Part shown: positions 35,901 to 43,753 of the stretch, piece after piece
Position numbering within the stretch: the stretch's first letter is position 1
Layout: every line of letters starts with the position of its first letter
Assembly (NCBI GenBank): GCA_964443415.1
Contig: CAYUDC010000003.1
Coordinates: forward strand, 1 to 64,000
Origin: B1 sp964443415
GTDB lineage: Bacteria > Bacteroidota > Bacteroidia > UKL13-3
Length of the DNA: 64,000 bases
Reading direction: 5' to 3'
The notes under the pieces: generated by a model
Seen by the model: the letters and a program-made list of their open reading frames with translations, nothing else
What the model was told of the DNA's origin: nothing
Databases searched by the model: none
Position numbers and translations under genes: made by a program

Positions 35901-36650
35901 ATGGATTTTAACTATACCAAAATTAAAATTGGCAATTGGATGTATAAATATTGTTATCCTGTATACAAACACATCTATTTTAATTTTAAACAAAAAAATG
36001 ATTTTGATGAAATTCAAATTTTGAATAAATTCATACAGGAAGGTGATCATATACTAGACATTGGCTCGAATATTGGTTTTTATGCGAGATTATTATCAAA
36101 ATTAGCAGGTGATAAGGGAGTTGTATATTGTTTTGAACCAAATCAAGCTAATTTTAAAAAATTAAAAGGGAATGTATCAAGTTTAAAAAATGTAAAAATA
36201 TATAATAAGGCTGTTTCTGATAAAAACGAAAAGTTAAAGTTATACACCTCTAAATTATTAAATGTAGATCATCGAACTTATCCAGTTAACAACTATGATA
36301 AAATAGAAGAAATAGACGCAATTAGCATCGATGAACTCGTTCGAAATGGCACTATATCAAAAGTTGATTTCATTAAGATTGATATACAGGGCTATGAATT
36401 ACAAGCATTTAAAGGTATGGTTGAAACCATTCAACAAAATGATCGCGTGAAGATTATTGCTGAATTTTGGCCACATGGGTTTTTAAGGGCTAAAACCAGT
36501 GCCATAGAAATTTATGATTTTTTCGACTCACTAAAATTTAAAATGATGAAAATTGAAGATGGTGTATTAACACCAATTGATAGATTATTTGTTTTAGAAA
36601 ATAACCAACAACCTTTTGAATACAGTTATAATGTTTTAATTGAAAAATAG
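35901..36650 (+). CDS. FkbM-family methyltransferase
   Basis: The protein has 249 residues. The SAM-binding loop is DIGSNIGFYARLL near residue 53, followed by YCFEPNQANFKKL and the FkbM segment VDFIKIDIQGYELQAFKGM. FkbM enzymes O-methylate sugars or secondary metabolites. The gene is clearly more AT-rich than the genes around it, with long A/T runs and heavy AAA and ATT use, and it stands alone between an ABC ATPase and a peptidase gene. I infer acquisition by transfer. The neighbouring glycosyltransferases suggest a sugar acceptor but do not prove it. Confidence 0.87.
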   Translation: MDFNYTKIKIGNWMYKYCYPVYKHIYFNFKQKNDFDEIQILNKFIQEGDHILDIGSNIGFYARLLSKLAGDKGVVYCFEPNQANFKKLKGNVSSLKNVKIYNKAVSDKNEKLKLYTSKLLNVDHRTYPVNNYDKIEEIDAISIDELVRNGTISKVDFIKIDIQGYELQAFKGMVETIQQNDRVKIIAEFWPHGFLRAKTSAIEIYDFFDSLKFKMMKIEDGVLTPIDRLFVLENNQQPFEYSYNVLIEK

Positions 36651-36657
36651 TCTTTAT

Positions 36658-38676
36658 ATGAAAAAAATATTTATTTACACAGCATTATTAAGCGGTCTAA
36701 TATTTGGATCAGCCTTGATTTATAAAAATGTTAAAGGCATCGATGAAGGAGCTATAGATAAAACCGTAGTGCCTGGCAATGATTTTTATCGCTATGCAAA
36801 TGGCACTTGGTTAAAGAATAATCCGGTTCCTGCTAGCGAAAGTCGCTGGGGAAGTTTTAATCAGGTATCAGAACGAAATAATGAAATTTTAAGGCAAATT
36901 TTGGAGGCGGCTGCCGCCAACAAATCGGCAAAACCTGGCAGCGCCGAACAGAAAGTTGGAACATTTTATAGGCTATTTATTGATACACTAAAAAGAGAAA
37001 GGCAAGGCATCGAACCCATTCTTCCTATCCTCGCATCGATTAATAAAGTAAACAATACCCAAGAACTCATTCAAACCATTGCCAGTTTAAATAGCATTGG
37101 CATAAGAAGTTTCTTTGGGTTTTATGTTTCTCAAGATTTAAAAAATAGCACTAACTATATCCCTTATATCTCTCAAGGGGGCTTGGGTTTGCCCGACCGC
37201 GACTATTACCTAAAGGAGGATGCAAAGTCAAAGAATATTCGCTCAGAATACCTCCAACACATTAAAAATATTTTTAAACTTTACGGATATGAAAATGAAA
37301 CCAATGACCAGACTATTTTAAATTTTGAGACAGAGTTGGCTAAAGTTTCTATGTCGAGAACCGAAAGGCGTAATCAAGAAAAGCAGTATAATAAAAGAAG
37401 TTTGAAGCACGTACTTAGCAGTTATCCAAATCTTCAATTTCAAACCTATTTGCAAACGCTGGAGGTTTCTAGCTTTGACAGTATGATTGTTTCTCAGCCA
37501 GATTTTTTCGCGCAATTAAACAACTTATTAGCCAGCACTCCGCTAAATGATTTAAAAACCTACTTAAGATGGTGTCTTTTCAATCAAAGTTCGCCCTACC
37601 TAGACTCAAAACTTGAAAAGCAAAATTTTTATTTTTATAGTACTGTACTCACTGGAACAAAAGAGCAAAAGCCACTTTGGAAAAGAGGCATTGCTGCAGC
37701 CAATGGCACAGTGGGCGAATTACTTGGGCAATTATTTGTAGCAAAGGTATTTACACCTGCTTCTAAAGTTAGGGTAAACGCAATGGTAGATGATATCATT
37801 GCTGCATTTAGGATAAGAATCAATGGCCTTGAATGGATGAGCCAAGAAACCAAAACTAAAGCATTGGAAAAATTGGCCTCTTTTAATAGAAAGTTTGGAT
37901 ATCCAGATAAATGGAAAGATTATACCGCCTTAGAAATAAAGGATGATTCTTACATCCAAAATGTTTTCAGGTCGAACGAGTTTGGTTTTAGAGATAACAT
38001 CAATAACTTAGGAAAGCCTATTGATAGAAATCGTTGGGGAATGCTCCCTCAAACGGTGAATGCTTATTATAGTCCAACCCTCAACGAAATTGTGTTTCCA
38101 GCAGCCATCATGCAGCCGCCTTTTTTCGATGCAAATGCAGATGATGCAGTAAATTATGGCAGTATTGGAGCGGTTATTGGCCATGAACTTACTCATGGCT
38201 TTGACGATCAAGGAGCCAAATATGGCCCTGATGGAAATCTTAAAAGCTGGTGGACAGAAGAAGATAAAAAGCAATTTGAGGCTAGAACAAAGGTTTTGGT
38301 GAATCAATTCAATAATTATTTTGTGAGCGATAGCTTGCATATCAATGGCGAGCTCACCTTAGGCGAAAACATTGCAGATTTAGGTGGATTAACCATTGCG
38401 TACGAAGCATTTAAAATGCGCCAACAGAAAAATCCAGGGAAAACCATCAATGGATACACCCCCGAACAAAGGTTCTTTATAGGTTTTGCTCAAATATGGA
38501 AAAACAATGTTAGGCCAGAGGCTTTACGTCAGTTGATATTAACAGATCCTCATTCGCCTGGCGAATTTAGGGTATTAGGAACGCTATCTAATATGCCTCA
38601 GTTCTATGAGGTATTTCAAGTAAAAGAAGGTCAAAACATGTATCGCAGCCCGCAAACAAGAGCTAATATTTGGTAA
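36658..38676 (+). CDS. M13 family (neprilysin-like) zinc metallopeptidase
   Basis: The protein has 672 residues from the ATG at 36658 (MKKIFIYTALLSGLIFGSALIY), an N-terminal signal or anchor. An earlier TTG-started frame overlaps the FkbM stop and is rejected. The zinc site is HELTH at residues 509-513, with the third ligand in ENIADLGG. NAYYSPTLNEIVFPAAI and the C-terminal ANIW are family hallmarks. M13 enzymes cut oligopeptides in the periplasm or outside. The next gene, an M48 peptidase, begins one base after the stop, so two different peptidases form one unit. Confidence 0.94.
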   Translation: MKKIFIYTALLSGLIFGSALIYKNVKGIDEGAIDKTVVPGNDFYRYANGTWLKNNPVPASESRWGSFNQVSERNNEILRQILEAAAANKSAKPGSAEQKVGTFYRLFIDTLKRERQGIEPILPILASINKVNNTQELIQTIASLNSIGIRSFFGFYVSQDLKNSTNYIPYISQGGLGLPDRDYYLKEDAKSKNIRSEYLQHIKNIFKLYGYENETNDQTILNFETELAKVSMSRTERRNQEKQYNKRSLKHVLSSYPNLQFQTYLQTLEVSSFDSMIVSQPDFFAQLNNLLASTPLNDLKTYLRWCLFNQSSPYLDSKLEKQNFYFYSTVLTGTKEQKPLWKRGIAAANGTVGELLGQLFVAKVFTPASKVRVNAMVDDIIAAFRIRINGLEWMSQETKTKALEKLASFNRKFGYPDKWKDYTALEIKDDSYIQNVFRSNEFGFRDNINNLGKPIDRNRWGMLPQTVNAYYSPTLNEIVFPAAIMQPPFFDANADDAVNYGSIGAVIGHELTHGFDDQGAKYGPDGNLKSWWTEEDKKQFEARTKVLVNQFNNYFVSDSLHINGELTLGENIADLGGLTIAYEAFKMRQQKNPGKTINGYTPEQRFFIGFAQIWKNNVRPEALRQLILTDPHSPGEFRVLGTLSNMPQFYEVFQVKEGQNMYRSPQTRANIW

Positions 38677-38677
38677 G

Positions 38678-39457
38678 ATGAAAAAACAATTCTTAATTCT
38701 ACTCTTCATTCCCCTATTATTTACCTCCTGTGGAAATTCATGGATTCCACTAAGTGTAGACGAAACTTTGGGAAGCCAAAGCGCAACCCAAATTAATGAG
38801 GGTATGGCGGGGATGGTTGTATTAGAGGAAGCAGATTACCCAGAGGCGTACAAATATTTAAATAATTTAAAAGATAAAATCCTAGCGTCGGGAAAGGTTA
38901 AGCATGCCAATGATTTTAAGTGGGAGTTAAAAATCATTGATGATGATTCTGTTTTAAACGCCTTCTGTTTGCCAGGGGGGTATATATACGTTTACACCGG
39001 ACTAATGAAATATTTAGATTCTGAACACGCCTTAGCTGGAGTTTTAGGCCATGAAATGGCACATGCCGATTTACGCCATGGTACTTCTCAATTGGTGAAG
39101 AACATGGGCTTAAGTTTAGCCTTGCAACTTATTTTTGGAGGTGATGCGAGTCAATTGGTAAACATTGGTGCAAACTTGGTCTCACTCTCTTTTAGTAGAG
39201 GCGATGAAACAGAAGCCGACATGCAATCTGTAGAATATCTTTATAGCACCGAATTAGATGCAAGAGGGACAGGTGTATTTTTTGATAAAATTCAAAAAGA
39301 GGGTAAAGATCCAGATATAGTAGAATTTTTAAGTACCCATCCAAATCCTGATAACCGAGTAGAAGAAATCAATCAAAAATGGGAAGAGCTTGGTGGAAAA
39401 ACTGGCAAGAAAAATACCGAGTCGTATCAAAAAATGCTAGCAACTCTTGATAATTAA
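38678..39457 (+). CDS. M48 family zinc metallopeptidase lipoprotein
   Basis: The protein has 259 residues. The lipobox LFTSC near residue 18 predicts lipid anchoring. The zinc motif HEMAH is at residues 125-129 (GHEMAHADLRHGT), and the third ligand is the Glu in DETEADMQS. It resembles BepA/LoiP-type peptidases that check outer-membrane proteins. It is co-transcribed with the M13 peptidase. The gene ends 32 bases before the convergent XRE gene; no clear terminator is visible in the gap. Confidence 0.92.
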   Translation: MKKQFLILLFIPLLFTSCGNSWIPLSVDETLGSQSATQINEGMAGMVVLEEADYPEAYKYLNNLKDKILASGKVKHANDFKWELKIIDDDSVLNAFCLPGGYIYVYTGLMKYLDSEHALAGVLGHEMAHADLRHGTSQLVKNMGLSLALQLIFGGDASQLVNIGANLVSLSFSRGDETEADMQSVEYLYSTELDARGTGVFFDKIQKEGKDPDIVEFLSTHPNPDNRVEEINQKWEELGGKTGKKNTESYQKMLATLDN

Positions 39458-39489
39458 TAACTATAAACCAGTTGTTTATCGTATTTAAT

Positions 39490-39948
39490 TTAATCTAATA
39501 GCTTAGATTTTATTTTCTGATTGATTTCAATCAACTTTTGTTTTAAACTTAAAGTAATACTTTGATTTTCGTGCAAAAGGTTATCTAAATCATTTAGATA
39601 GCTAATTTCTCTATGTACTATCTTATGGTACTCAATTACCTTTTCAGTACGCTTTTCAACCGCCTCTAAATATTGCCTAATCGACTCGATTTCATGCATT
39701 TCATTGGCAAGATCTGGCTTTTCAACTTTCGCTCGATACATGTTTCCTTCGCCTAATAATAACCAATCTGGGTTAAGGGCTGGGAATTTAATTAACAACT
39801 TCTGAATCAGCTCTAAACCTGGCTTATTTCTTCCAGAACTGATATGCGTAAGAACTGGTAAGGAGATTTCTAACACGGTGGCAAATGTACTTTTAGACAT
39901 CTGCTGCTTCTCCATGATACTTAACACACGTTTATTTAACTCATCCAT
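39490..39948 (-). CDS. XRE-family helix-turn-helix regulator
   Basis: The protein has 152 residues. Residues 1-65 form an XRE helix-turn-helix (KSTFATVLEISLPVLTHISSGRNKPGLELIQKL), followed by the short PDWLLLGEG segment common to Bacteroidota XRE proteins. Residues 75-150 are predicted to be coiled-coil, rich in Glu, Lys, Ile and Leu with heptad spacing, and probably serve dimerisation. Four copies of a GTTTACAAATGT-like word lie just upstream, so autoregulation is likely. No effector domain or phage neighbour is seen. Confidence 0.88.
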   Translation of the reverse strand: MDELNKRVLSIMEKQQMSKSTFATVLEISLPVLTHISSGRNKPGLELIQKLLIKFPALNPDWLLLGEGNMYRAKVEKPDLANEMHEIESIRQYLEAVEKRTEKVIEYHKIVHREISYLNDLDNLLHENQSITLSLKQKLIEINQKIKSKLLD

Positions 39949-39983
39949 ATATATGATTGATTAACAAGGGTAAAAACAACTCG

Positions 39984-40149
39984 GTTTACAAATGTATATA
40001 CAAATGTAAAGCATTGCAAACATATGTTAAGTAGCAGATGAACATTTGTAAACTCGTAGCTTCAATAGTTTAATTAGGTAAAGTAATCTATTTAACTCAT
40101 TATAAGCACTATAAAAAAATATTTTCAATAGCAAAAAACATCTGTAAAC
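39984..40149. promoter_or_regulatory. Four operator-like repeats GTTTACAAATGT
   Basis: Copies lie at 39984-39995 (GTTTACAAATGT), 39997-40007 (TATACAAATGT), 40041-40053 (inverted: AACATTTGTAAAC) and 40137-40149 (inverted: AACATCTGTAAAC). They fill the region between the divergent XRE regulator (start 39948) and the SRPBCC gene (start 40226). Two direct copies followed by two inverted copies suggest cooperative binding by a dimeric regulator, most simply the XRE protein itself. Confidence 0.6.
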
Positions 40150-40225
40150 CCGTGTTTATTAATGTAAAATCAAAAGATTGGGCAAGTTTTCAAACAATTG
40201 TTAGGCTATAATCCTTCTTATAGAT

Positions 40226-40678
40226 ATGAAAGAAAAAGTATTAGAATATAAGACCACCATCCGCAGACCCTTGAGCGAGGTGTTTGACTTTTTTAGTAAG
40301 GCAGAAAATCTGGATAGCTTAACGCCTCCTCATTTAAAATTTAAAATTCTCACCCCTACACCCATCGAAATGTTCCCTGGGCAACTTATTAAGTATAAGA
40401 TCTCTTTATTTGGAATCCCATTTTTTTGGAAAACACGCATTACAGAATGGATTCCAGGTAAAAAATTCGCAGATGAGCAACTTAGCGGCCCGTATACAAA
40501 ATGGTATCATGAGCACTTTTTTGAGGAGAGAGATGGAATCACTTATATGACTGATAGAATAACCTATTTGTCTAAAGGATGGATTTTGGCTCCTTTTTTA
40601 CATTGGTTATTTGTAGACAAGAATGTCATTGAAATATTTGAGTATAGAGAATCTCGACTAAAGCTATTATTCCCTTAA
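40226..40678 (+). CDS. SRPBCC-fold (START-like) protein
   Basis: The protein has 150 residues. Its opening (EYKTTIRRPLSEVFDFFSKAENLDSLTPP) and the segment KTRITEWIPGKKFADEQLSGPY are typical of SRPBCC cyclase/dehydrase-like proteins, which hold a hydrophobic ligand in a helix-grip fold. No catalytic residues can be named. It is divergent from the XRE regulator and shares the repeated operator region with it. Its last four bases overlap the convergent epimerase gene. Confidence 0.82.
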   Translation: MKEKVLEYKTTIRRPLSEVFDFFSKAENLDSLTPPHLKFKILTPTPIEMFPGQLIKYKISLFGIPFFWKTRITEWIPGKKFADEQLSGPYTKWYHEHFFEERDGITYMTDRITYLSKGWILAPFLHWLFVDKNVIEIFEYRESRLKLLFP

Positions 40679-41553
40679 CAATCAGAGAATGTGAGCTGGT
40701 AGTTGAATTCCATTTGCGAGCCTGGCCCAAGGTTTAATATTCCTTCCTTTTCCTGCAAGTTACCCTCGAAAGTAACGGAATCTGCAATTCCGGCCCAAGG
40801 CTCTAGGCAAACAAATGCTTGCGTAGGAAATTTTGCCCAAATGCCGAAAAACGGAAAACCTTCAAAAGCCATTTTAACAGACCAATGGCTATTTAGGTGC
40901 TTTAGTGTAATTTCGTTAGAATGAAGATGCTTAAAAACCAATGCATCTCCTTGAAAACTCATTGAGTTTAATTTAAACATGTTTTCTTCTGTGAGTATAA
41001 CCGAAGATGTTTGATGATTAAGCAAACCTTCCTCGATCAAATGTCTTTGTAGATTTGGTTCAACCCGATTAAATACAATAGCAAATTCACTTAAATCCTG
41101 CTTTGGTAGCAAAAATCCTGGATGAGCACCAATAGAAAAATACATGTTTTGAACTCCTAAATTCAATACTTCATATTTCACTTCCACTGTATCTTCGATG
41201 ACTTTATAACTTACAAAAAGTTTAAACTCGAAAGGATAATTTTCTGAGGTCTTTTCATTACTCGTGAGCATTAATCTAATAAAATCAGTATAAATCTCCA
41301 CCACCTCAAATTCCATATCTCTTGCAAAGCCATGTTGGCCTAATTGATAGGTTTTTTCTTGGAAAGTGTATTTCCCACGATTGAGTTTACCAACAAACGG
41401 AAACAAGATGGGTGCGTGCCTATTCCAAATCTCTGGATTGGCATCCCACATAAATTCGGTTTGTTGTGCTTTACTTTTTATTGAGGTGATTTCAGCCCCA
41501 AAGCTGGCAATGCTCACAGCAAGTTTATTAGATTGAATTTGGTAACGCTCCAT
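40675..41553 (-). CDS. Aldose 1-epimerase family protein
   Basis: The protein has 292 residues with the galactose mutarotase-like beta-sandwich pattern. The probable catalytic His lies in GAHPGFLLP, and the C-terminal FVCLEPWAGIAD carries the conserved Glu and Pro-Trp-xG. It fits the LacX/YeaD-like subgroup more than classical GalM. These proteins interconvert sugar anomers, or are of unknown sugar specificity. It has no sugar pathway neighbours and ends convergent with the SRPBCC gene, overlapping by four bases. One dispersed word lies at 41057-41066. Confidence 0.87.
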   Translation of the reverse strand: MERYQIQSNKLAVSIASFGAEITSIKSKAQQTEFMWDANPEIWNRHAPILFPFVGKLNRGKYTFQEKTYQLGQHGFARDMEFEVVEIYTDFIRLMLTSNEKTSENYPFEFKLFVSYKVIEDTVEVKYEVLNLGVQNMYFSIGAHPGFLLPKQDLSEFAIVFNRVEPNLQRHLIEEGLLNHQTSSVILTEENMFKLNSMSFQGDALVFKHLHSNEITLKHLNSHWSVKMAFEGFPFFGIWAKFPTQAFVCLEPWAGIADSVTFEGNLQEKEGILNLGPGSQMEFNYQLTFSDC

Positions 41554-41633
41554 AATTGATGGCTAAAATAGCACAAATACACTAAAGCTGTTATATGGAT
41601 TTAATTTTATAGGTAATGGATAAAATATTTTCC

Positions 41634-41641
41634 TATTTTTG
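41634..41641 (+). promoter_or_regulatory. -7 promoter element for the 46-residue gene
   Basis: TATTTTTG is a perfect TAnnTTTG box ending 15 bases before the ATG at 41657. No -33 element is recognised. Confidence 0.45.
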
Positions 41642-41656
41642 ACTTTTAAACCTACT

Positions 41657-41797
41657 ATGGCGCAGATTTTACGTTTTTTAATGGTGATATTAGTTACAGT
41701 TATTTTAGTAGTGATTGTAACAGACTTTGAAGCGGTTACCAATGGCTTCTCTACATTTGTAGACGGAGTTTCAGCCTTATTAGGTAGAGGCAGGTAA
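41657..41797 (+). CDS. 46-residue single-span membrane protein
   Basis: The protein begins MAQILRFLMVILVTVILVVIV, a hydrophobic helix of about 20 residues, and ends with DFEAVTNGFSTFVDGVSALLGRGR. It has its own -7 box and a TAA stop, lies 48 bases before tRNA-Leu, and sits in a gap otherwise without a gene. I do not recognise it. The helix followed by an acidic amphipathic tail resembles small membrane proteins that bind a larger partner. Coding use is likely but not proven. Confidence 0.5.
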   Translation: MAQILRFLMVILVTVILVVIVTDFEAVTNGFSTFVDGVSALLGRGR

Positions 41798-41803
41798 TAT
41801 TTA

Positions 41804-41835
41804 TTTGCGAATTTTACTCAAAGCATGCATCTTCG
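41804..41835 (+). promoter_or_regulatory. Promoter of tRNA-Leu
   Basis: TTTG at 41804-41807 and CATCTTCG at 41828-41835 are 20 bases apart, the exact spacing of Bacteroidota -33 and -7 elements. The second element differs from TAnnTTTG at two positions. Transcription would start a few bases before the tRNA at 41846. Confidence 0.5.
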
Positions 41836-41845
41836 CACTCCCATT

Positions 41846-41929
41846 GCCGTGGTGGTGAAATTGGTAGACACGCCATCTTGAGGGGGTGGTGCTCGCAAGG
41901 GCGTAGGAGTTCGAGTCTCCTTCACGGCA
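41846..41929 (+). tRNA. tRNA-Leu (anticodon GAG)
   Basis: The 84-base sequence folds as a class II tRNA. The acceptor arm is GCCGTGG / TCACGGC, the D arm has GTG/CAC, and the anticodon stem CCATC / GGTGG encloses the loop TTGAGGG with anticodon GAG at 41880-41882. The variable arm is GTGCTCGCAAGGGCGT-like, and the T arm contains GTTCGAGTC. The discriminator is A and the CCA end is not encoded. It reads CUC and CUU leucine codons. Its own promoter lies before it and a strong terminator directly after it. Confidence 0.96.
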
Positions 41930-41930
41930 C

Positions 41931-41965
41931 AAAGGTTGTTTGATTTCAAACAACCTTTTTTTATG
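41931..41965 (+). terminator. Intrinsic terminator of tRNA-Leu
   Basis: A perfect 12-pair stem (AAAGGTTGTTTG / CAAACAACCTTT) with loop ATTT is followed by a T run. It starts two bases after the tRNA. Confidence 0.9.
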
Positions 41966-41982
41966 CCATTGAAATTTTAGGC

Positions 41983-42014
41983 AAAAAAAAAGCTACCCAT
42001 TTTGGATAGCTTTT
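41983..42014 (-). terminator. Intrinsic terminator of the small basic protein gene
   Basis: AAAAGCTA pairs with TAGCTTTT, with two further G-C pairs inside after one mismatch. On the minus strand the stem is followed by a run of T. It lies 20 bases past the stop of the 45-residue gene. Confidence 0.8.
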
Positions 42015-42033
42015 CAATCTCTTTGAGACAGTA

Positions 42034-42171
42034 TTAGTCGATGATTTGAGTGCGCTCTGCGTTTGGCGACTTAATCTTAACTAATTGAGTGTTAACTTTA
42101 ATTCTGGTATTACGTAGAACTGAAGTAACTTTATTTCTTCTGTCTTTTCTTTTTAAACGGGTGGTTGCCAT
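42034..42171 (-). CDS. 45-residue basic protein, possibly ribosome-associated
   Basis: The protein starts MATTRLKRKDRRNKVTSVLR at the ATG complementary to 42169-42171; the longer frame from 42216 overlaps the promoter and is rejected. The first half is strongly basic and the second half reads IKVNTQLVKIKSPN. There is no membrane segment. The gene has a well-formed promoter and a terminator of its own. Size and charge fit a small ribosomal or nucleic-acid-binding protein specific to Bacteroidota, but I cannot assign it to a named family. Confidence 0.72.
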   Translation of the reverse strand: MATTRLKRKDRRNKVTSVLRNTRIKVNTQLVKIKSPNAERTQIID

Positions 42172-42186
42172 AAAATTAATTTTGTG

Positions 42187-42216
42187 CAAAAATAGTCGAT
42201 TTTTCTTTTCCTGCAA
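42187..42216 (-). promoter_or_regulatory. Promoter of the small basic protein gene
   Basis: On the minus strand TTG (complement of 42214-42216) and TATTTTTG (complement of 42187-42194) are separated by 19 bases, the Bacteroidota TTG-N19-TAnnTTTG layout. The -7 box ends 15 bases before the ATG. The -33 element begins right after the speA stop codon, so the small gene is uncoupled from speA. Confidence 0.65.
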
Positions 42217-43644
42217 CTAATATCCCAAAATATTTAACATACTCTCAGGTTTTTGTTCCTCAGCAAATACCTCATAGCTCAATTGTCCATTGGCATTTCT
42301 ATCAATTAGAATATGCTTTGGTGCAGGTATTAAGCAATGCTGAATGCCACCATAACCGCCTAAACTTTCTTGGTATGCACCTGTGTGAAAAAAGCCCATG
42401 TGTAAGGTTTCACCTGGCTTAACCTTTGGCATAAATACTTGATTGGTGTTGGTGTCAGAGTTGTAAAAGTCTTGCGAATCGCAGGTTAATCCTCCTAAAT
42501 TAATGCGCTGGAATTCTTTGTCCCACTGATTAACGGCCATTAAAATAAATTTTTGACCAATGCCCCAAGTATCTGGTAAAGTGGTGATAAACGAACTATT
42601 AATCATATACCAAAGTTCTTTATCATTTTGCTCCTTTTGGCCAATGATTGAATATAAACTTCCTCCGCTCTCTCCTACTGTAAACGAGCCAAACTCTGTA
42701 AAAATATGAGGTTCTGGCACTCCTCTATGTTCACAAATGGTTTTGATGTAATACACAATTTGGTCTATCATGTAGGCATAATCATATTCTACTCCCAAAG
42801 AAGTATAAATGGGCATACCGCCACCAATATCCAATATCTCTAAATCTGGGCAAACTTCTTTTACATCGCAATACACATTTACCAATCGGGTGAGTTCGCT
42901 CCAGAAATACGTTGTATCTCTAATGCCCGAATTTACAAAGAAATGCAGCAGTTTAAGTTTAAAATTAGCATGGCCTTTTATCTTTTGTTGGTATAGGTCA
43001 ACAATTTTCTTGCTGCTCATCCCTAATCTAGAGGTATAAACCAAAAAGTTGGGTTCTTCTTCGGTGGCTATGCGAATACCAAGATTGGTAGATTGTGTTG
43101 TTTTCGAATCAATGAGGTCTAATTCTTCTGGATTATCTAGCACGCAGATCAAGTTTTCATATCCTTCTCGCACTAAATCGGCCATGTTTTGAGCATATGC
43201 CTCTGTTTTAAACCCATTGCAAACAATGTATTGCTGTTTATGAAACTGTCCTTTTGATTCTAAACGTTTAATAATTGATAAATCAAAAGCAGAGCTGGTC
43301 TCGATATCTACCTTATTTTTGAGTACTTCTTTTAATACAAAACTAAAATGAGAGCTCTTGGTGCAATAGCAGTAATTATAAATACCATTGTACTGATATT
43401 TTTCGAAAGCAGATTTAAAATAGTCTCTGGCATTTTGAATTTGCGAGCCGATTTTTGGTAAATAGGTAAACTTTAATGGGGTACCATATTTTTCTATCAG
43501 CTCCATTAAATCAACTCCGTGAAAATACAACTGATTATCTTTCTCTTCAAATCCGTGCCTTGGGAAGAAAAAAGTTTGATGAATTAGGTCGGTGTACCTG
43601 TTTTTTAAGTTTGGCTTGTTCAACGTTTGCAAATATTTCTGCAA
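42217..43644 (-). CDS. speA: Arginine decarboxylase, PLP-dependent
   Basis: The protein has 475 residues of the fold III (alanine racemase-like barrel) decarboxylase type. NYCYCTKSSHFSFV near residue 90 carries the PLP lysine. EILDIGGGMPIY is the glycine-rich phosphate-binding strand, and TEFGSFTVGESGG lies near the active site. This group makes agmatine and CO2 from arginine, the first step towards putrescine and spermidine. It is shorter than E. coli SpeA (about 650 residues), as in many Bacteroidota. It is divergent from an arginase gene that uses the same amino acid. It carries no dispersed word. Confidence 0.88.
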   Translation of the reverse strand: MQKYLQTLNKPNLKNRYTDLIHQTFFFPRHGFEEKDNQLYFHGVDLMELIEKYGTPLKFTYLPKIGSQIQNARDYFKSAFEKYQYNGIYNYCYCTKSSHFSFVLKEVLKNKVDIETSSAFDLSIIKRLESKGQFHKQQYIVCNGFKTEAYAQNMADLVREGYENLICVLDNPEELDLIDSKTTQSTNLGIRIATEEEPNFLVYTSRLGMSSKKIVDLYQQKIKGHANFKLKLLHFFVNSGIRDTTYFWSELTRLVNVYCDVKEVCPDLEILDIGGGMPIYTSLGVEYDYAYMIDQIVYYIKTICEHRGVPEPHIFTEFGSFTVGESGGSLYSIIGQKEQNDKELWYMINSSFITTLPDTWGIGQKFILMAVNQWDKEFQRINLGGLTCDSQDFYNSDTNTNQVFMPKVKPGETLHMGFFHTGAYQESLGGYGGIQHCLIPAPKHILIDRNANGQLSYEVFAEEQKPESMLNILGY

Positions 43645-43720
43645 GATTACATAAACTTAAATTGAGTTGACATAAATAAATTATCAAATAAAAATAAATG
43701 ACGATTTTGCCCATAAATCC

Positions 43721-43749
43721 TATATTTGCCCTCCACCGTCCTATGGAGG
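43721..43749 (+). promoter_or_regulatory. -7 box and Shine-Dalgarno hairpin before the arginase gene
   Basis: TATATTTG at 43721-43728 is a perfect -7 box. GGAGG at 43745-43749 is a strong ribosome-binding site five bases before the GTG start, which is rare in this phylum. CCTCCA (43730-43735) can pair with TGGAGG (43744-43749) around an 8-base loop and would hide it. If transcription starts about six bases after the -7 box, part of the left arm is not in the mRNA, so the hairpin is uncertain. Confidence 0.45.
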
Positions 43750-43753
43750 TTTT

